DNA of 64,000 bases from Hydractinia symbiolongicarpus (GCF_029227915.1 NC_079885.1:19109001-19173000); one strand, 5' to 3'; shown: positions 10,457 through 21,904, counted from the first letter of the stretch. Translations and numbers: made by a program. Notes: generated by a model not told the origin, from the letters alone.

Positions 10457-10487
10457 ATGTAAAGAACATTTTCGACATGTAATAAAT

Positions 10488-10520
10488 ATATTGAAAGCAC
10501 ATATCGTTACGGCTGACGAT
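10488..10520 (+). pseudogene. first codons of the integrase gene, cut off
   Basis: After the small gene, a short string reads like the start of the element B integrase (KAHIVT here, KTHVVT in B at 39668-39685). The match stops at about 10519, where the tandem array begins inside a BRO gene. So the middle of the integrase was lost at this junction. The initiator codon is ATA here. Confidence 0.45.
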
Positions 10521-10961
10521 GTAGCACATACCTTTCTTGGAGTCTTGCATTTTCTTGGCACTGTTCTTCAAGCTGGCGATCCCTCTCCTCAAGTTCGTCA
10601 TTCAACACCACAAGCTGTCTATCCCTGTCCTCGAGGTCATCATTAAGTAGTGCCAGAGCTTCACGCTGCTCTTCGATGGCCACGTCCTTCGCTTCAAGAG
10701 ATTCGGCAAGCTTTTGTATTTGTTTGGGTAGTACCTCCTCTACAACCCACCCAAGGAATGGTTCAGCCTCGGGCCTGCCACACCTTAGGAGGAAGCAATA
10801 AAGGCCGCCTCCGTCAGTAAAATCGTGTTTGGCTAGGTGTACACAGATCTGGGTAGATCCTGAGGAATTTTTTCCCAGTCACGGCGTAAGCCTAGGTCCA
10901 CGACTGTTTCACACACCATGGCGATTATCTCCTTCTGTTGCGGTGAGACATTACAACGCAT
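10519..10961 (-). pseudogene. BRO-family gene, array copy 1 (C-terminally truncated)
   Basis: Begins at ATG 10961. The first part and the next part (DGGGLYCFLLRCGRPEAEPFLGW, a Bro-N pattern) are in different frames because of a shift in an A-run near 10870. Then comes a heptad-like coiled coil rich in E, D, R and L (LNDDLEDRDRQLVVLNDELEERDRQL). The array junction at 10519 removes the C-terminal domain that copies 2 and 3 still have. Confidence 0.6.
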
Positions 10962-10973
10962 TTATATTATATA

Positions 10974-11228
10974 TTATTTCATCTTGAAAGGGTCGATATC
11001 GGGCTGACGCATGGGCTGCTGAGTCAATGCGGGCTGCTTACGAAAAATATAGAATCCAACTCCCACACAGGCCAGTATAGCAACGATGCCTCCACCAATG
11101 TATACACTGCCTGACTGTACAGAACTCACCCCAGAAGAGGTTTTGACTGTAGATTCTACAGCACCCTCTTGTTGCTTCAGATCTTCCTTCCTCTTCTTCA
11201 TTAGTACCGCCAGCTTGTGACCTTGCAC
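10974..11228 (-). CDS. one-helix membrane protein, 84 aa, array copy 1
   Basis: An open frame of 84 codons from an internal ATG at 11228. Upstream codons of the same family (PVKHPGRVVQGH) are still readable but preceded by a TAA and by ATA in place of the start, so the original N-terminus is broken. Hydrophilic start, a membrane helix at about residues 42-64 (VYIGGGIVAILACVGVGFYIF), then FRKQPALTQQP and the end PFKMK. It is homologous in layout to 1590-1958 of A1 and in its first residues to 42080-42226 of element B. Unknown function. Confidence 0.5.
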   Translation of the reverse strand: MQGHKLAVLMKKRKEDLKQQEGAVESTVKTSSGVSSVQSGSVYIGGGIVAILACVGVGFYIFRKQPALTQQPMRQPDIDPFKMK

Positions 11229-11297
11229 GACTCTCCCTGGATGCTTTACTGGCTTTGCTATTACCTTCTCTTCTTACGTCTGTTGTTCGCTTATTTC

Positions 11298-11319
11298 TTG
11301 TAACTCGAGAGAGTTACAA
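11298..11319. promoter_or_regulatory. conserved intergenic stem-loop, array copy 1
   Basis: A perfect 9-bp inverted repeat with a 4-base loop (ttgtaactc-gaga-gagttacaa), just upstream of the membrane protein gene. It is repeated at 17221-17242 and 22933-22954 and matches a similar hairpin at 1964-1985 in A1. Confidence 0.55.
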
Positions 11320-11321
11320 AA

Positions 11322-11560
11322 TCACTTCACCGTAGCTATCCTTAAACCTTCTCTGCCAGCGTATATTATCATATTCATATGTGGAGCCCTCATTACATTA
11401 CATGCTTGTGGTGGCAATCGATCAGCCGCTGGTGTCAATATCACTATACCGCGTGCGTGGGAGTCTCCGTAAGGACTGAACCAGTCTGTATACCGTACTC
11501 GTATTCTGTGTTTGCACAGGACCTCATTGTTGATGTATCAACTATTTCACGATTGTCCAT
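11322..11560 (-). pseudogene. remnant of the small basic DW-YGDSHARG gene, array copy 1 only
   Basis: Starts with ATG 11560 (MDNREIVD) and shows, in shifted frames, the motifs of the A1 protein at 2015-2263 (YTDWF, YGDSHARG, ILTPAADRLPP). At least two frame changes and several stops are present. Most of this gene is removed from copies 2 and 3 by the 211-bp deletion. Confidence 0.55.
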
Positions 11561-11597
11561 GTGTATCTTCTATAGACTGTTTCACATTCTTTTCTTG

Positions 11598-12154
11598 CTA
11601 TTCATCAACCTTCTCTTCAACTCCCTTGGATGTTGAGAGCTGGGTGTTATTAATCGTATGTGCAGCGACTAAAAGAGGTGCCAGGAGCTTCCCAAAAGCT
11701 GCATAGACTAGTATACCCAACTCAACCACACTTTCCTGGATAATAGAGTCCTCTTCCAGGTCTTGACGTAGCTTATCAGCACTATCGAGAGGAACCAGTT
11801 TGCCTATAGCTTTCGTGTTCATAGTGATGGCATGAGTTGACAAGGCCTTGGCAGTTTTCTCTGAACGTACTCAGCATGTATCTTGTCGATCACCTCGGGT
11901 GATGCTTTGTCAAGGAAGGCTTCTGTGCACTTCTTTGGTAGGAGGTGCTGTTTACCTTTACGTGCATCTTTCAAAGCTTGACGTTTGTCAATATGTTTTT
12001 CGCGTTGCTCGAAGGCTTCTGCTGGGGTATCGACTACATCGGTTATCTCTGCTAATTCTGACATTTTTATTAGAAGCCACCTGTGTCTAAAATAACCAAA
12101 GATGCTCAGGGCGTACGGGAGGAGTATGGTAATCAGTAACAGAGCTTCCATCAT
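11598..12154 (-). pseudogene. homologue of the 193-aa two-helix protein, array copy 1, frameshifted
   Basis: Starts at ATG 12154 with a membrane helix (LLLITILLPYALSIFGYF). The charged middle VVDTPAEAFEQREKHIDKRQAL and HLLPKKCTEAF follow. A frameshift near 11865 separates it from the C-terminal part, which holds the second hydrophobic region LGILVYAAFGKLLAPLLVAAHTIN. It keeps the full C-terminus ending at 11598, unlike copies 2 and 3. Confidence 0.6.
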
Positions 12155-12224
12155 TTTATTGGAACCTTGTGTGCAAAGGTGAAGCTTAACCACATCTTTG
12201 GAATCATCAGGTAAAGCGCGCTAA

Positions 12225-12809
12225 CTACTCGGAGATATGTCTATAACCTTTCTATTTGTTCTCACTTGTCCACATTGGCTGCATGTTTGTATAGTGCAGC
12301 CTTTCGATTTGCAATTCATAGCTGGATGCAACACTATTCTCTTTATACTTGATGGGGATTTTGTGATCAAACTCCTACTTATCTCTGTTACCCCAATTCA
12401 TACCATCTCTGAATTGCGCCTGGATACGTTTCATCAGAATTACAATACTGCATCCAAGGTATTTCATAGAGGCTATCTCCGTATCCCAGTTTAGAGCATT
12501 GTGTATTCTGGTCAAAATTAGCTGATGGAGATATCCAGGGCGATCACATATGGAGCACTGGTGTTTTTGTTTTTTGTGTGGGCATTTGTTTCGCTCCCGT
12601 GACGCCTTATGCATATCGAGGCATCTGATGTACCATTTCGGTAATTGTCCATTCCCCATGACACTGGGCTTGTCTAAAAGGAAAAAGTGATTACATTGCT
12701 TGCATTTCTTGATCCCCTCTATTTTTGTTGTTGCTTTTGTGAAACACTACTTCACAAAACTTTGGACATGGAAACCTCGCTCATCATGTTTCCCTAGCCA
12801 CTTAGCCAT
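12225..12809 (-). pseudogene. HNH-type endonuclease-like gene, array copy 1, three in-frame TAG codons
   Basis: Reads 194 codons in one frame from ATG 12809, which overlaps the polymerase stop, to TAG at 12225. Three internal stops are present, all TAG, and there is no frameshift. The N-terminal part has a zinc-ribbon-like CKQCNHFF. The centre has C-x-H repeats (CPHKKQKHQCSICDRPG) typical of short zinc-binding repeats in virus-encoded nucleases. The C-terminal part has EFDHKIPIKY and RLHYTNMQPMW, a DH...N...HNH-like core. Homing or virus-encoded HNH nucleases have this order. Its position after the polymerase suggests a nuclease that travels with the replication gene. As it stands it should be inactive. 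Confidence 0.6.
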
Positions 12810-15616
12810 AATCACCCCTGGCGAGCGTTGATATTTGGCCTGGTTGCACTTGCCGTTTGTCATCTGCCCTATTGAGTGCCAGCTTGTTCACCCCCTGCGT
12901 GTAGATTTGATGACCTTTTTCTAGATCAGCACCTTTTCGGATAATCGATGTCAACTTCCAAGATGTAGCCGTGCCTGCTGTCAGCGACGAGTTTCAGGAT
13001 CCGCGTCTGCGTAAAGACCTTAACGTTCAACAGCCACTTGATGCCGTGCGTGGCCAGGTCTTGACGCATGGCCCAGCCGTACAAATTGTTGGCATAGAGG
13101 TACTGCAAGTAGGACGACTCAGCCTCCGGATCGTATTGGTCCCCCATGTACTTGTTGTTCGCCTTGGCATATCGGTGCACGGCTTGGGTTATACCTCCAC
13201 GGATACCTCCTTCAAACATCAGGAGCATGTCAGAGTCTGTGAAGAGCTCCAACCTGATTTTTGTGTACTTAAACGCTGCTTTCCATGCCAGGCCTAGTGC
13301 GCTGGAGAAGTGGGCGGGGTTGAGCTTGTAGTTATGCAGGCACACTCCCCGAAAGCTCTCGAATACGTCGGCTAGTAGCAGGACGTCTGTGGCAAGATAC
13401 ACGTCGTGATAGTCTCCCAAGTTGACCTCCGCACCCTCTGGAGTGACAACATTCCATACTTTTTGAGCGTGCTCGTAGTCTTCGTCGCTGATAACGCGCA
13501 TGTTGAGCTTGCTATTGAAGGCCTCCTTGGGAGGTAGCTCCGTCTCCTCGAATCGTCGCCAGCCATCCATGTACTCGTAGGGGTAGACGCCCTTTTTGCG
13601 CATGAGCTTAAAGGTGTCATCCTCAGCAAAAACTGTTCATCATCGAGATTGCTCGCCAATTTGTCTAACGACAATGCTATGAAACGACAGCTGTCGATGA
13701 ACCTGATCTCTATACTCTTGTACGTATCACCATCACCGTTCCCCATGTCTGCAATAGACACCCTGATTTTAACGTTGAAGGAGATGTACTTTTCGGTGTT
13801 TTCAGCGATGCAAACAATATCGTGGGTGTTATACTTCTCTCCAAGTTCTCGGATGAGCAAGTGTGCGTCGTGCCCTGAAAGATTGTGGAAGATAACGGGT
13901 ACGTGGCTGGGTATCTTTTATCTGAGGTTGCAAATCGCGTGCGCTGCACCTCTATACAGCCCCGTGTAGTGACAGTGGTCTCGAACTTTACGGCTATACT
14001 CGTCTTTGTCAAAAGGCAGATGTGACAAGTCGTGGCGGAATCGTGCTCCCTCTTTAGTACCTCCGTTAGTGGAAACATGTCCTGCTTGGGGTAGGTGCTG
14101 TAAAGTCGCTTTACCTCATCCTCTAGATGGTTGAAGAACTTCTTCACGCAGTCCTCACCCCTGTAGACTTTTAGTGGGTTGGCACGGGCCTGTAGGCAAA
14201 GGTACTATATGTGCACCAGCGACATGGTACGTGCTTGTTCAGCGTTTTCGTCTTGGTTTCCCTCTTATCTTCAGTCATAGGAACGAGCAGAGATTAGGAA
14301 TCTGCATAGATGGCAAAGAGTACTTTAAACTGCTGCTGACCGTCCTTGTAGTAGAGCCACTTTTCCTTTTCGGTTGGCATCGTGATCTTGACCGCTTCGT
14401 TGTCCCTGCAGTTCATATAGTGCTTGTCTCGCGATTCGATTGTTGGAAAGGCTTGCAAGCAGTTCAGACAAGTGCATTTTTGCCGTATTCTTCGATGTCT
14501 CACTGCCCAATAGCCGTGAGAGATTTCTGGCGGCTATATAGTGAGTCTTTTTTGTCGTCCGTGAGGAGTAACAGATTAACCTGTTTCTCGCGTTCGTTGT
14601 GTATGGATCGACGCAGGATATTGAAAGTCTTCCCCATCACGTACAAGACGTTCACCGCGATGTCGGGTTGTTCTTCTCAAGCCTGGAGATGTCCTTGATG
14701 CTTGTGGGAAACTCGATGCCCTGCCTGTTATAGCTCTCCGCAAAGGGTCTTAGCTTGCTGATTCTTTGAGGATCTCTGGCTATCTCCTCGTGATATAGAG
14801 CAGCGATAATGAACCATTTAAAGCACTCCTCACCCTTGTTCGCGGGGTTAATGATTGCTTTTTTGGGGGTTATTCACTTGGGTGCTTCTATATACGAGGA
14901 ACTTCTCGTCAACTTGAGCTTGTGGAAGTCCACATCGAGGTGCATGATTCTATACATCCGTCCTGACCTGGAAAAACATCGCATAAGGCACTTCATCCAC
15001 GACGCTACCCTGGAAGACCGATGTCATGTTGCTGTGGAAGACCTTATCGACTTCAATAAACTCGCTAGTGCCCTCCACTGGTTTCTTCCATATAATCCAG
15101 AGGAAGCACTGCACCTTAGCAGACCCCATGTCTTTAACCTGCTTCTTAACTAAGGTTTTTACCTGTGATCGCACCATCCCCAAGTATCCATCAACATCCG
15201 TACTGTTTATGCCAGGGATGCGAAAACTTCGGAAGGTGCTATGGAAAGCATGCTTATGTTCCTGGGGTGAGAAGTCTTGGTTCGGTTGCTGCTTATCTTC
15301 AGCATGATCCTCACTTGCCTCTTCTTCAACTTCCGCCCCACCAGGGTCTTCCTTGCCCCATCATAAAGAGGAAGGATGCTATTTTTTGCCGATGCATATA
15401 TACTTTGCATTGACATTCTAATACCCTCCGGCACATGGTTCAAAAGCCAGTCAGAACACTCTCGCAGCTTACTCTTTACCGCTGGACGAATCCTCGCCAT
15501 CTCTTGGCGTTCACATACATTCATAACTTCGGGTGTGAGGAGTCGAGGCTCAATCTTACTCTTAATAGGACGGGTTTTTGCCATCTCTTGACGCTCGAAT
15601 ATATCCAAGGCATCTG
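12802..15616 (-). pseudogene. type 2 family B DNA polymerase, array copy 1 (N-terminally cut, internally deleted, frameshifted)
   Basis: Pieces of one polymerase gene run from the array junction at 15616 to TAA at 12802. In order: a basic region, C2H2 finger CLNCLQAFPTIESRDKHYMNC (14350-14480), a zinc cluster with KVRDHCHYTG (around 13985), Exo II HNLSGYDAHL (around 13870), then GVYPYEYMDGW and motif A region YLYANNLYGWAM. At about 12928 the gene jumps to its last 40 codons (HQIYTQGVNKLALNRADDKR), missing roughly 300 residues with motifs B and C compared with element B. Several frameshifts and stops are also present. It cannot code for an active polymerase. Confidence 0.75.
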
Positions 15617-16110
15617 ATCAAACGCGCAACTACCAAATACCACCACACTTTCACGGCTTTCGTGGAGTCCTATAACAAGGTGCTCGCTGAAAGGCTTTTC
15701 AAATCTCAAGATGCGCAAGAGTTGATCACCGACGAACAAAGTAGCACATGGGTCAAGCACTTGTACACTATCGTCAAGAGGTTGAACAACACCAAGACTG
15801 CTATGATCAATATGAAGCTAAGCAAGACGATCAAACTTGACGAGGTGCCACAGGTCGAGGAAAAGCATGATGAGAAACCGTTACCCGATGACGGCCTCTA
15901 CTGGTATCTGCTGCAACCTGCAGAGGAACATGGAGATGCTAAAAGACGTGCAACGGACGCTTCGTGGAGCAAAAAGAATTATAGACTTGATAGTATTGTG
16001 ACTGGTACCCGTCTACTGTACTATTTGAAAGACAGGCTTGAACGTAGTTTTTTGTCAGAGGATTTGATGCTAGTACCAGAGGATGTTGAAGTACCTCCGG
16101 ATCATGTTAA
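15617..16110 (+). pseudogene. retroviral-type DDE integrase, C-terminal part, array copy 2
   Basis: An open frame enters at the array junction and runs past 16110. Its start, TTKYHHTFTAFVESYNKVLAERLF, carries the third acidic residue of the DDE core (the E of AFVES). SSTWVKHLYTIVKRLN and a C-terminal region with KNYRLDSIVTGTRLLYYLKDR follow; this may be an SH3- or chromodomain-like tail. The N-terminal two thirds are absent in the array; a comparable N-terminal part is found in element B (39662-40024). The natural end is probably near 16110; the frame then runs into BRO sequence on the other strand. Confidence 0.7.
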
Positions 16111-16127
16111 AGAGTGTTTAATTTCTC

Positions 16128-16192
16128 GAGTCAGATGGCCATTTCACCGTTTCTCCCGGTATGGGAAATCGCTCAGTTGCCACTTGAAATGG
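16128..16192 (-). pseudogene. 65-bp remnant of a second Bro-N gene, array copy 2
   Basis: The minus strand resembles 118-175 of A1 (KWQLS, and a NGHLTR stretch in a shifted frame), part of the Bro-N gene at the window start. It lies between integrase and the other BRO gene, so the ancestral element probably had two BRO genes here. A copy is at 21840-21904. Confidence 0.4.
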
Positions 16193-16884
16193 CATATATG
16201 CCGTTCCATGTGGCCCTCCTCTGCGAATCTGTTAAACGCGTGAATACTATTGGCGTTATCGATCACCACAATCTCTTCAGACTTGGGGTATTGATCCTTG
16301 AACCATCTTTTTGGTTGGTAAAACACGTCTTTGAAGGCGGGCACAGTAATACGGAAGATGGTGAAACTCATCCTCATCAATAGTCGTATGCTTGCGGTAA
16401 ATCATAATAACATTGTCCTTTCGAGGATCTTTAACATGTAGCACATACCTTTCTTGGAGTCTTGCATTTTCTTGGCACTGTTCTTCAAGCTGGCGATCCC
16501 TCTCCTCAAGTTCGTCATTCAACACCACAAGCTGTCTATCCCTGTCCTCGAGGTCATCATTAAGTAGTGCCAGAGCTTCACGCTGCTCTTCGATGGCCAC
16601 GTCCTTCGCTTCAAGAGATTCGGCAAGCTTTTGTATTTGTTTGGGTAGTACCTCCTCTACAACCCACCCAAGGAATGGTTCAGCCTCGGGCCTGCCACAC
16701 CTTAGGAGGAAGCAATAAAGGCCGCCTCCGTCAGTAAAATCGTGTTTGTCTAGGTGTACACAGATCTGGGTAGATCCTGAGGAATTTTTTCGTTTTCCCA
16801 GTCACGGCGTAAGCCTAGGTCCACGACTGTTTCACACACCATGGCGATTATCTCCTTCTGTTGCGGTGAGACATTACAACGCAT
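16193..16884 (-). pseudogene. BRO-family gene with coiled coil and C-terminal domain, array copy 2
   Basis: Starts at ATG 16884. The Bro-N part is split by a frameshift in an A-run, followed by the coiled coil (LNDDLEDRDRQLVVLNDELEE) and then by a C-terminal domain (VIMIYRKHTTIDEDEFHHL, frameshift near 16370, then WFKDQYPKSEEIVVIDNANS). The C-terminal domain resembles that of element B (DTVLCVVDKNDP, HAWCRFRDD), related to the DUF3627-like tail of virus BRO/MSV199 proteins. DNA-binding regulator by family; broken here. Confidence 0.6.
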
Positions 16885-16896
16885 TTATATTATATA

Positions 16897-17151
16897 TTAT
16901 TTCATCTTGAAAGGGTCGATATCGGGCTGACGCATGGGCTGCTGAGTCAATGCGGGCTGCTTACGAAAAATATAGAATCCAACTCCCACACAGGCCAGTA
17001 TAGCAACGATGCCTCCACCAATGTATACACTGCCTGACTGTACAGAACTCACCCCAGAAGAGGTTTTGACTGTAGATTCTACAGCACCCTCTTGTTGCTT
17101 CAGATCTTCCTTCCTCTTCTTCATTAGTACCGCCAGCTTGTGACCTTGCAC
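16897..17151 (-). CDS. one-helix membrane protein, 84 aa, array copy 2
   Basis: Identical protein to the copy at 10974-11228, with the same broken upstream start. The helix is at residues 42-64. Confidence 0.5.
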   Translation of the reverse strand: MQGHKLAVLMKKRKEDLKQQEGAVESTVKTSSGVSSVQSGSVYIGGGIVAILACVGVGFYIFRKQPALTQQPMRQPDIDPFKMK

Positions 17152-17220
17152 GACTCTCCCTGGATGCTTTACTGGCTTTGCTATTACCTTCTCTTCTTAC
17201 GTCTGTTGTTCGCTTATTTC

Positions 17221-17242
17221 TTGTAACTCGAGAGAGTTACAA
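17221..17242. promoter_or_regulatory. conserved intergenic stem-loop, array copy 2
   Basis: Identical to the stem-loop at 11298-11319. Confidence 0.5.
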
Positions 17243-17315
17243 AATCACTTCACCGTAGCTATCCTTAAACCTTCTCTGCCAGCGTATATTATCATATTCA
17301 TATGTGGAGCCCTCA

Positions 17316-17866
17316 TTACATTACATGCTTGTGGCCCTTGGATGTTGAGAGCTGGGTGTTATTAATCGTATGCGCAGCGACTAAAAGAGGTGCCAGGAGC
17401 TTCCCAAAAGCTGCATAGACTAGTATACCCAACTCAACCACACTTTCCTGGATAATAGAGTCCTCTTCCAGGTCTTGACGTAGCTTATCAGCACTATCGA
17501 GAGGCACCAGTTTGCCTATAGCTTTCGTGTTCATAGTGATGGCATGAGTTGACAAGGCCTTGGCAGTTTTCTCTGAACGTACTCAGCATGTATCTTGTCG
17601 ATCACCTCGGGTGATGCTTTGTCAAGGAAGGCTTCTGTGCACTTCTTTGGTAGGAGGTGCTGTTTACCTTTACGTGCATCTTTCAAAGCTTGACGTTTGT
17701 CAATATGTTTTTCGCGTTGCTCGAAGGCTTCTGCTGGGGTATCGACTACATCGGTTATCTCTGCTAATTCTGACATTTTTATTAGAAGCCACCTGTGTCT
17801 AAAATAACCAAAGATGCTCAGGGCGTACGGGAGGAGTATGGTAATCAGTAACAGAGCTTCCATCAT
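17316..17866 (-). pseudogene. two-helix protein homologue, array copy 2, frameshifted and 3'-truncated
   Basis: As copy 1 (11598-12154), with the same frameshift near 17577. The 211-bp deletion fuses its last codons to leftover sequence (TSKGHKHVM), so the normal C-terminal end is missing. Confidence 0.55.
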
Positions 17867-17936
17867 TTTATTGGAACCTTGTGTGCAAAGGTGAAGCTTA
17901 ACCACATCTTTGGAATCATCAGGTAAAGCGCGCTAA

Positions 17937-18521
17937 CTACTCGGAGATATGTCTATAACCTTTCTATTTGTTCTCACTTGTCCACATTGGCTGCATGTTT
18001 GTATAGTGCAGCCTTTCGATTTGCAATTCATAGCTGGATGCAACACTATTCTCTTTATACTTGATGGGGATTTTGTGATCAAACTCCTACTTATCTCTGT
18101 TACCCCAATTCATACCATCTCTGAATTGCGCCTGGATACGTTTCATCAGAATTACAATACTGCATCCAAGGTATTTCATAGAGGCTATCTCCGTATCCCA
18201 GTTTAGAGCATTGTGTTTTCTGGTCAAAATTAGCTGATGGAGATATCCAGGGCGATCACATATGGAGCACTGGTGTTTTTGTTTTTTGTGTGGGCATTTG
18301 TTTCGCTCCCGTGACGCCTTATGCATATCGAGGCATCTGATGTACCATTTCGGTAATTGTCCATTCCCCATGACACTGGGCTTGTCTAAAAGGAAAAAGT
18401 GATTACATTGCTTGCATTTCTTGATCCCCTCTATTTTTGTTGTTGCTTTTGTGAAACACTACTTCACAAAACTTTGGACATGGAAACCTCGCTCATCATG
18501 TTTCCCTAGCCACTTAGCCAT
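17937..18521 (-). pseudogene. HNH-type endonuclease-like gene, array copy 2, three in-frame TAG codons
   Basis: Same reading and same three TAG stops as copy 1 (12225-12809). One residue differs (K for I near 18235). Confidence 0.55.
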
Positions 18522-21328
18522 AATCACCCCTGGCGAGCGTTGATATTTGGCCTGGTTGCACTTGCCGTTTGTCATCTGCCCTATTGAGTGCCAGCTTGTT
18601 CACTCCCTGCGTGTAGATTTGATGACCTTTTTCTAGATCAGCACCTTTTCGGATAATCGATGTCAACTTCCAAGATGTAGCCGTGCCTGCTGTCAGCGAC
18701 GAGTTTCAGGATCCGCGTCTGCGTAAAGACCTTAACGTTCAACAGCCACTTGATGCCGTGCGTGGCCAGGTCTTGACGCATGGCCCAGCCGTACAAATTG
18801 TTGGCATAGAGGTACTGCAAGTAGGACGACTCAGCCTCCGGATCGTATTGGTCCCCCATGTACTTGTTGTTCGCCTTGGCATATCGGTGCACGGCTTGGG
18901 TTATACCTCCACGGATACCTCCTTCAAACATCAGGAGCATGTCAGAGTCTGTGAAGAGCTCCAACCTGATTTTTGTGTACTTAAACGCTGCTTTCCATGC
19001 CAGGCCTAGTGCGCTGGAGAAGTGGGCGGGGTTGAGCTTGTAGTTATGCAGGCACACTCCCCGAAAGCTCTCGAATACGTCGGCTAGTAGCAGGACGTCT
19101 GTGGCAAGATACACGTCGTGATAGTCTCCCAAGTTGACCTCCGCACCCTCTGGAGTGACAACATTCCATACTTTTTGAGCGTGCTCGTAGTCTTCGTCGC
19201 TGATAACGCGCATGTTGAGCTTACTATGGAAGGCCTCCTTGGGAGGTAGCTCCGTCTCCTCGAATCGTCGCCAGCCATCCATGTACTCGTAGGGGTAGAC
19301 GCCCTTTTTGCGCATGAGCTTAAAGGTGTCATCCTCAGCAAAAACTGTTCATCATCGAGATTGCTCGCCAATTTGTCTAACGACAATGCTATGAAACGAC
19401 AGCTGTCGATGAACCTGATCTCTATACTCTTGTACGTATCACCATCACCGTTCCCCATGTCTGCAATAGACACCCTGATTTTAACGTTGAAGGAGATGTA
19501 CTTTTCGGTGTTTTCAGCGATGCAAACAATATCGTGGGTGTTATACTTCTCTCCAAGTTCTCGGATGAGCAAGTGTGCGTCGTACCCTGAAAGATTGTGG
19601 ATGATAACGGGTACGTGGCTGGGTTTCTTGTATCTGAGGTTGCAAATCGCGTGCGCTGCACCTCTATACAGCCCCGTGTAGTGACAGTGGTCTCGAACTT
19701 TACGGCTATACTCGTCTTTGTCAAAGGGCAGATGTGACAAGTCGTGGCGGAATCGTGCTCCCTCTTTAGTACCTCCGTTAGTGGAAACATGTCCTGCTTG
19801 GGGTAGGTGCTGTAAAGTCGCTTTACCTCATCCTCTAGATGGTTGAAGAACTTCTTCACGCAGTCCTCACCCCTGTAGACTTTTAGTGGGTTGGCACGGG
19901 CCTGTAGGCAAAGGTACTATATGTGCACCAGCGACATGGTACGTGCTTGTTCAGCGTTTTCGTCTTGGTTTCCCTCTTATCTTCAGTCATAGGAACGAGC
20001 AGAGATTAGGAATCTGCATAGATGGCAAAGAGTACTTTAAACTGCTGCTGACCGTCCTTGTAGTAGAGCCACTTTTCCTTTTCGGTTGGCATCGTGATCT
20101 TGACCGCTTCGTTGTCCCTGCAGTTCATATAGTGCTTGTCTCGCGATTCGATTGTTGGAAAGGCTTGCAAGCAGTTCAGACAAGTGCATTTTTGCCGTAT
20201 TCTTCGATGTCTCACTGCCCAATAGCCGTGAGAGATTTCTGGCGGCTATATAGTGAGTCTTTTTTGTCGTCCGTGAGGAGTAACAGATTAACCTGTTTCT
20301 CGCGTTCGTTGTGTATGGATCGACGCAGGATATTGAAAGTCTTCCCCATCACGTACAAGACGTTCACCGCGATGTCGGGTTGTTCTTCTCAAGCCTGGAG
20401 ATGTCCTTGATGCTTGTGGGAAACTCGATGCCCTGCCTGTGATAGCTCTCCGCAAAGGGTCTTAGCTTGCTGATTCTTTGAGGATCTCTGGCTATCTCCT
20501 CGTGATATAGAGCAGCGATAATGAACCATTTAAAGCACTCCTCACCCTTGTTCGCGGGGTTAATGATTGCTTTTTTGGGGGTTATTCACTTGGGTGCTTC
20601 TATATACGAGGAACTTCTCGTCAACTTGAGCTTGTGGAAGTCCACATCGAGGTGCATGATTCTATACATCCGTCCTGACCTGGAAAAACATCGCATAAGG
20701 CACTTCATCCACGACGCTACCCTGGAAGACCGATGTCATGTTGCTGTGGAAGACCTTATCGACTTCAATAAACTCGCTAGTGCCCTCCACTGGTTTCTTC
20801 CATATAATCCAGAGGGAGCACTGCACCTTAGCAGACCCCATGTCTTTAACCTGCTTCTTAACTAAGGTTTTTACCTGTGATCGCACCATCCCCAAGTATC
20901 CATCAACATCCGTACTGTTTATGCCAGGGATGCGAAAACTTCGGAAGGTGCTATGGAAAGCATGCTTATGTTCCTGGGGTGAGAAGTCTTGGTTCGGTTG
21001 CTGCTTATCTTCAGCATGATCCTCACTTGCCTCTTCTTCAACTTCCGCCCCACCAGGGTCTTCCTTGCCCCATCATAAAGAGGAAGGATGCTATTTTTTG
21101 CCGATGCATATATACTTTGCATTGACATTCTAATACCCTCCGGCACATGGTTCAAAAGCCAGTCAGAACACTCTCGCAGCTTACTCTTTACCGCTGGACG
21201 AATCCTCGCCATCTCTTGGCGTTCACATACATTCATAACTTCGGGTGTGAGGAGTCGAGGCTCAATCTTACTCTTAATAGGACGGGTTTTTGCCATCTCT
21301 TGACGCTCGAATATATCCAAGGCATCTG
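18514..21328 (-). pseudogene. type 2 family B DNA polymerase, array copy 2 (broken)
   Basis: The same fragments, the same internal deletion near 18640 and the same junction at its N-terminal side as copy 1. The zinc-cluster part (19084-19740: KVRDHCHYTGLYRGAAHAICN, HNLSGYDAHLLI) is in a longer open frame than in copy 1, because copy 1 has a single-base difference that makes a stop near 13918. Confidence 0.7.
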
Positions 21329-21822
21329 ATCAAACGCGCAACTACCAAATACCACCACACTTTCACGGCTTTCGTGGAGTCCTATAACAAGGTGCTCGCT
21401 GAAAGGCTTTTCAAATCTCAAGATGCGCAAGAGTTGATCACCGACGAACAAAGTAGCACATGGGTCAAGCACTTGTACACTATCGTCAAGAGGTTGAACA
21501 ACACCAAGACTGCTATGATCAATATGAAGCTAAGCAAGACGATCAAACTTGACGAGGTGCCACAGGTCGAGGAAAAGCATGATGAGAAACCGTTACCCGA
21601 TGACGGCCTCTACTGGTATCTGCTGCAACCTGCAGAGGAACATGGAGATGCTAAAAGACGTGCAACGGACGCTTCGTGGAGCAAAAAGAATTATAGACTT
21701 GATAGTATTGTGACTGGTACCCGTCTACTGTACTATTTGAAAGACAGGCTTGAACGTAGTTTTTTGTCAGAGGATTTGATGCTAGTACCAGAGGATGTTG
21801 AAGTACCTCCGGATCATGTTAA
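21329..21822 (+). pseudogene. DDE integrase, C-terminal part, array copy 3
   Basis: Sequence and frame as 15617-16110. It begins exactly at the second array junction. Together the two copies show that the duplication breakpoint lies inside the integrase gene. Confidence 0.7.
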
Positions 21823-21904
21823 AGAGTGTTTAATTTCTCGAGTCAGATGGCCATTTCACCGTTTCTCCCGGTATGGGAAATCGCTCAGTTGCCACTTGAA
21901 ATGG

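Noticed and set aside
12225-12809. A changed genetic code with TAG as sense codon for the element
   Set aside because: Neighbouring genes also contain TAA and TGA stops and frameshifts, so general decay explains the stops.
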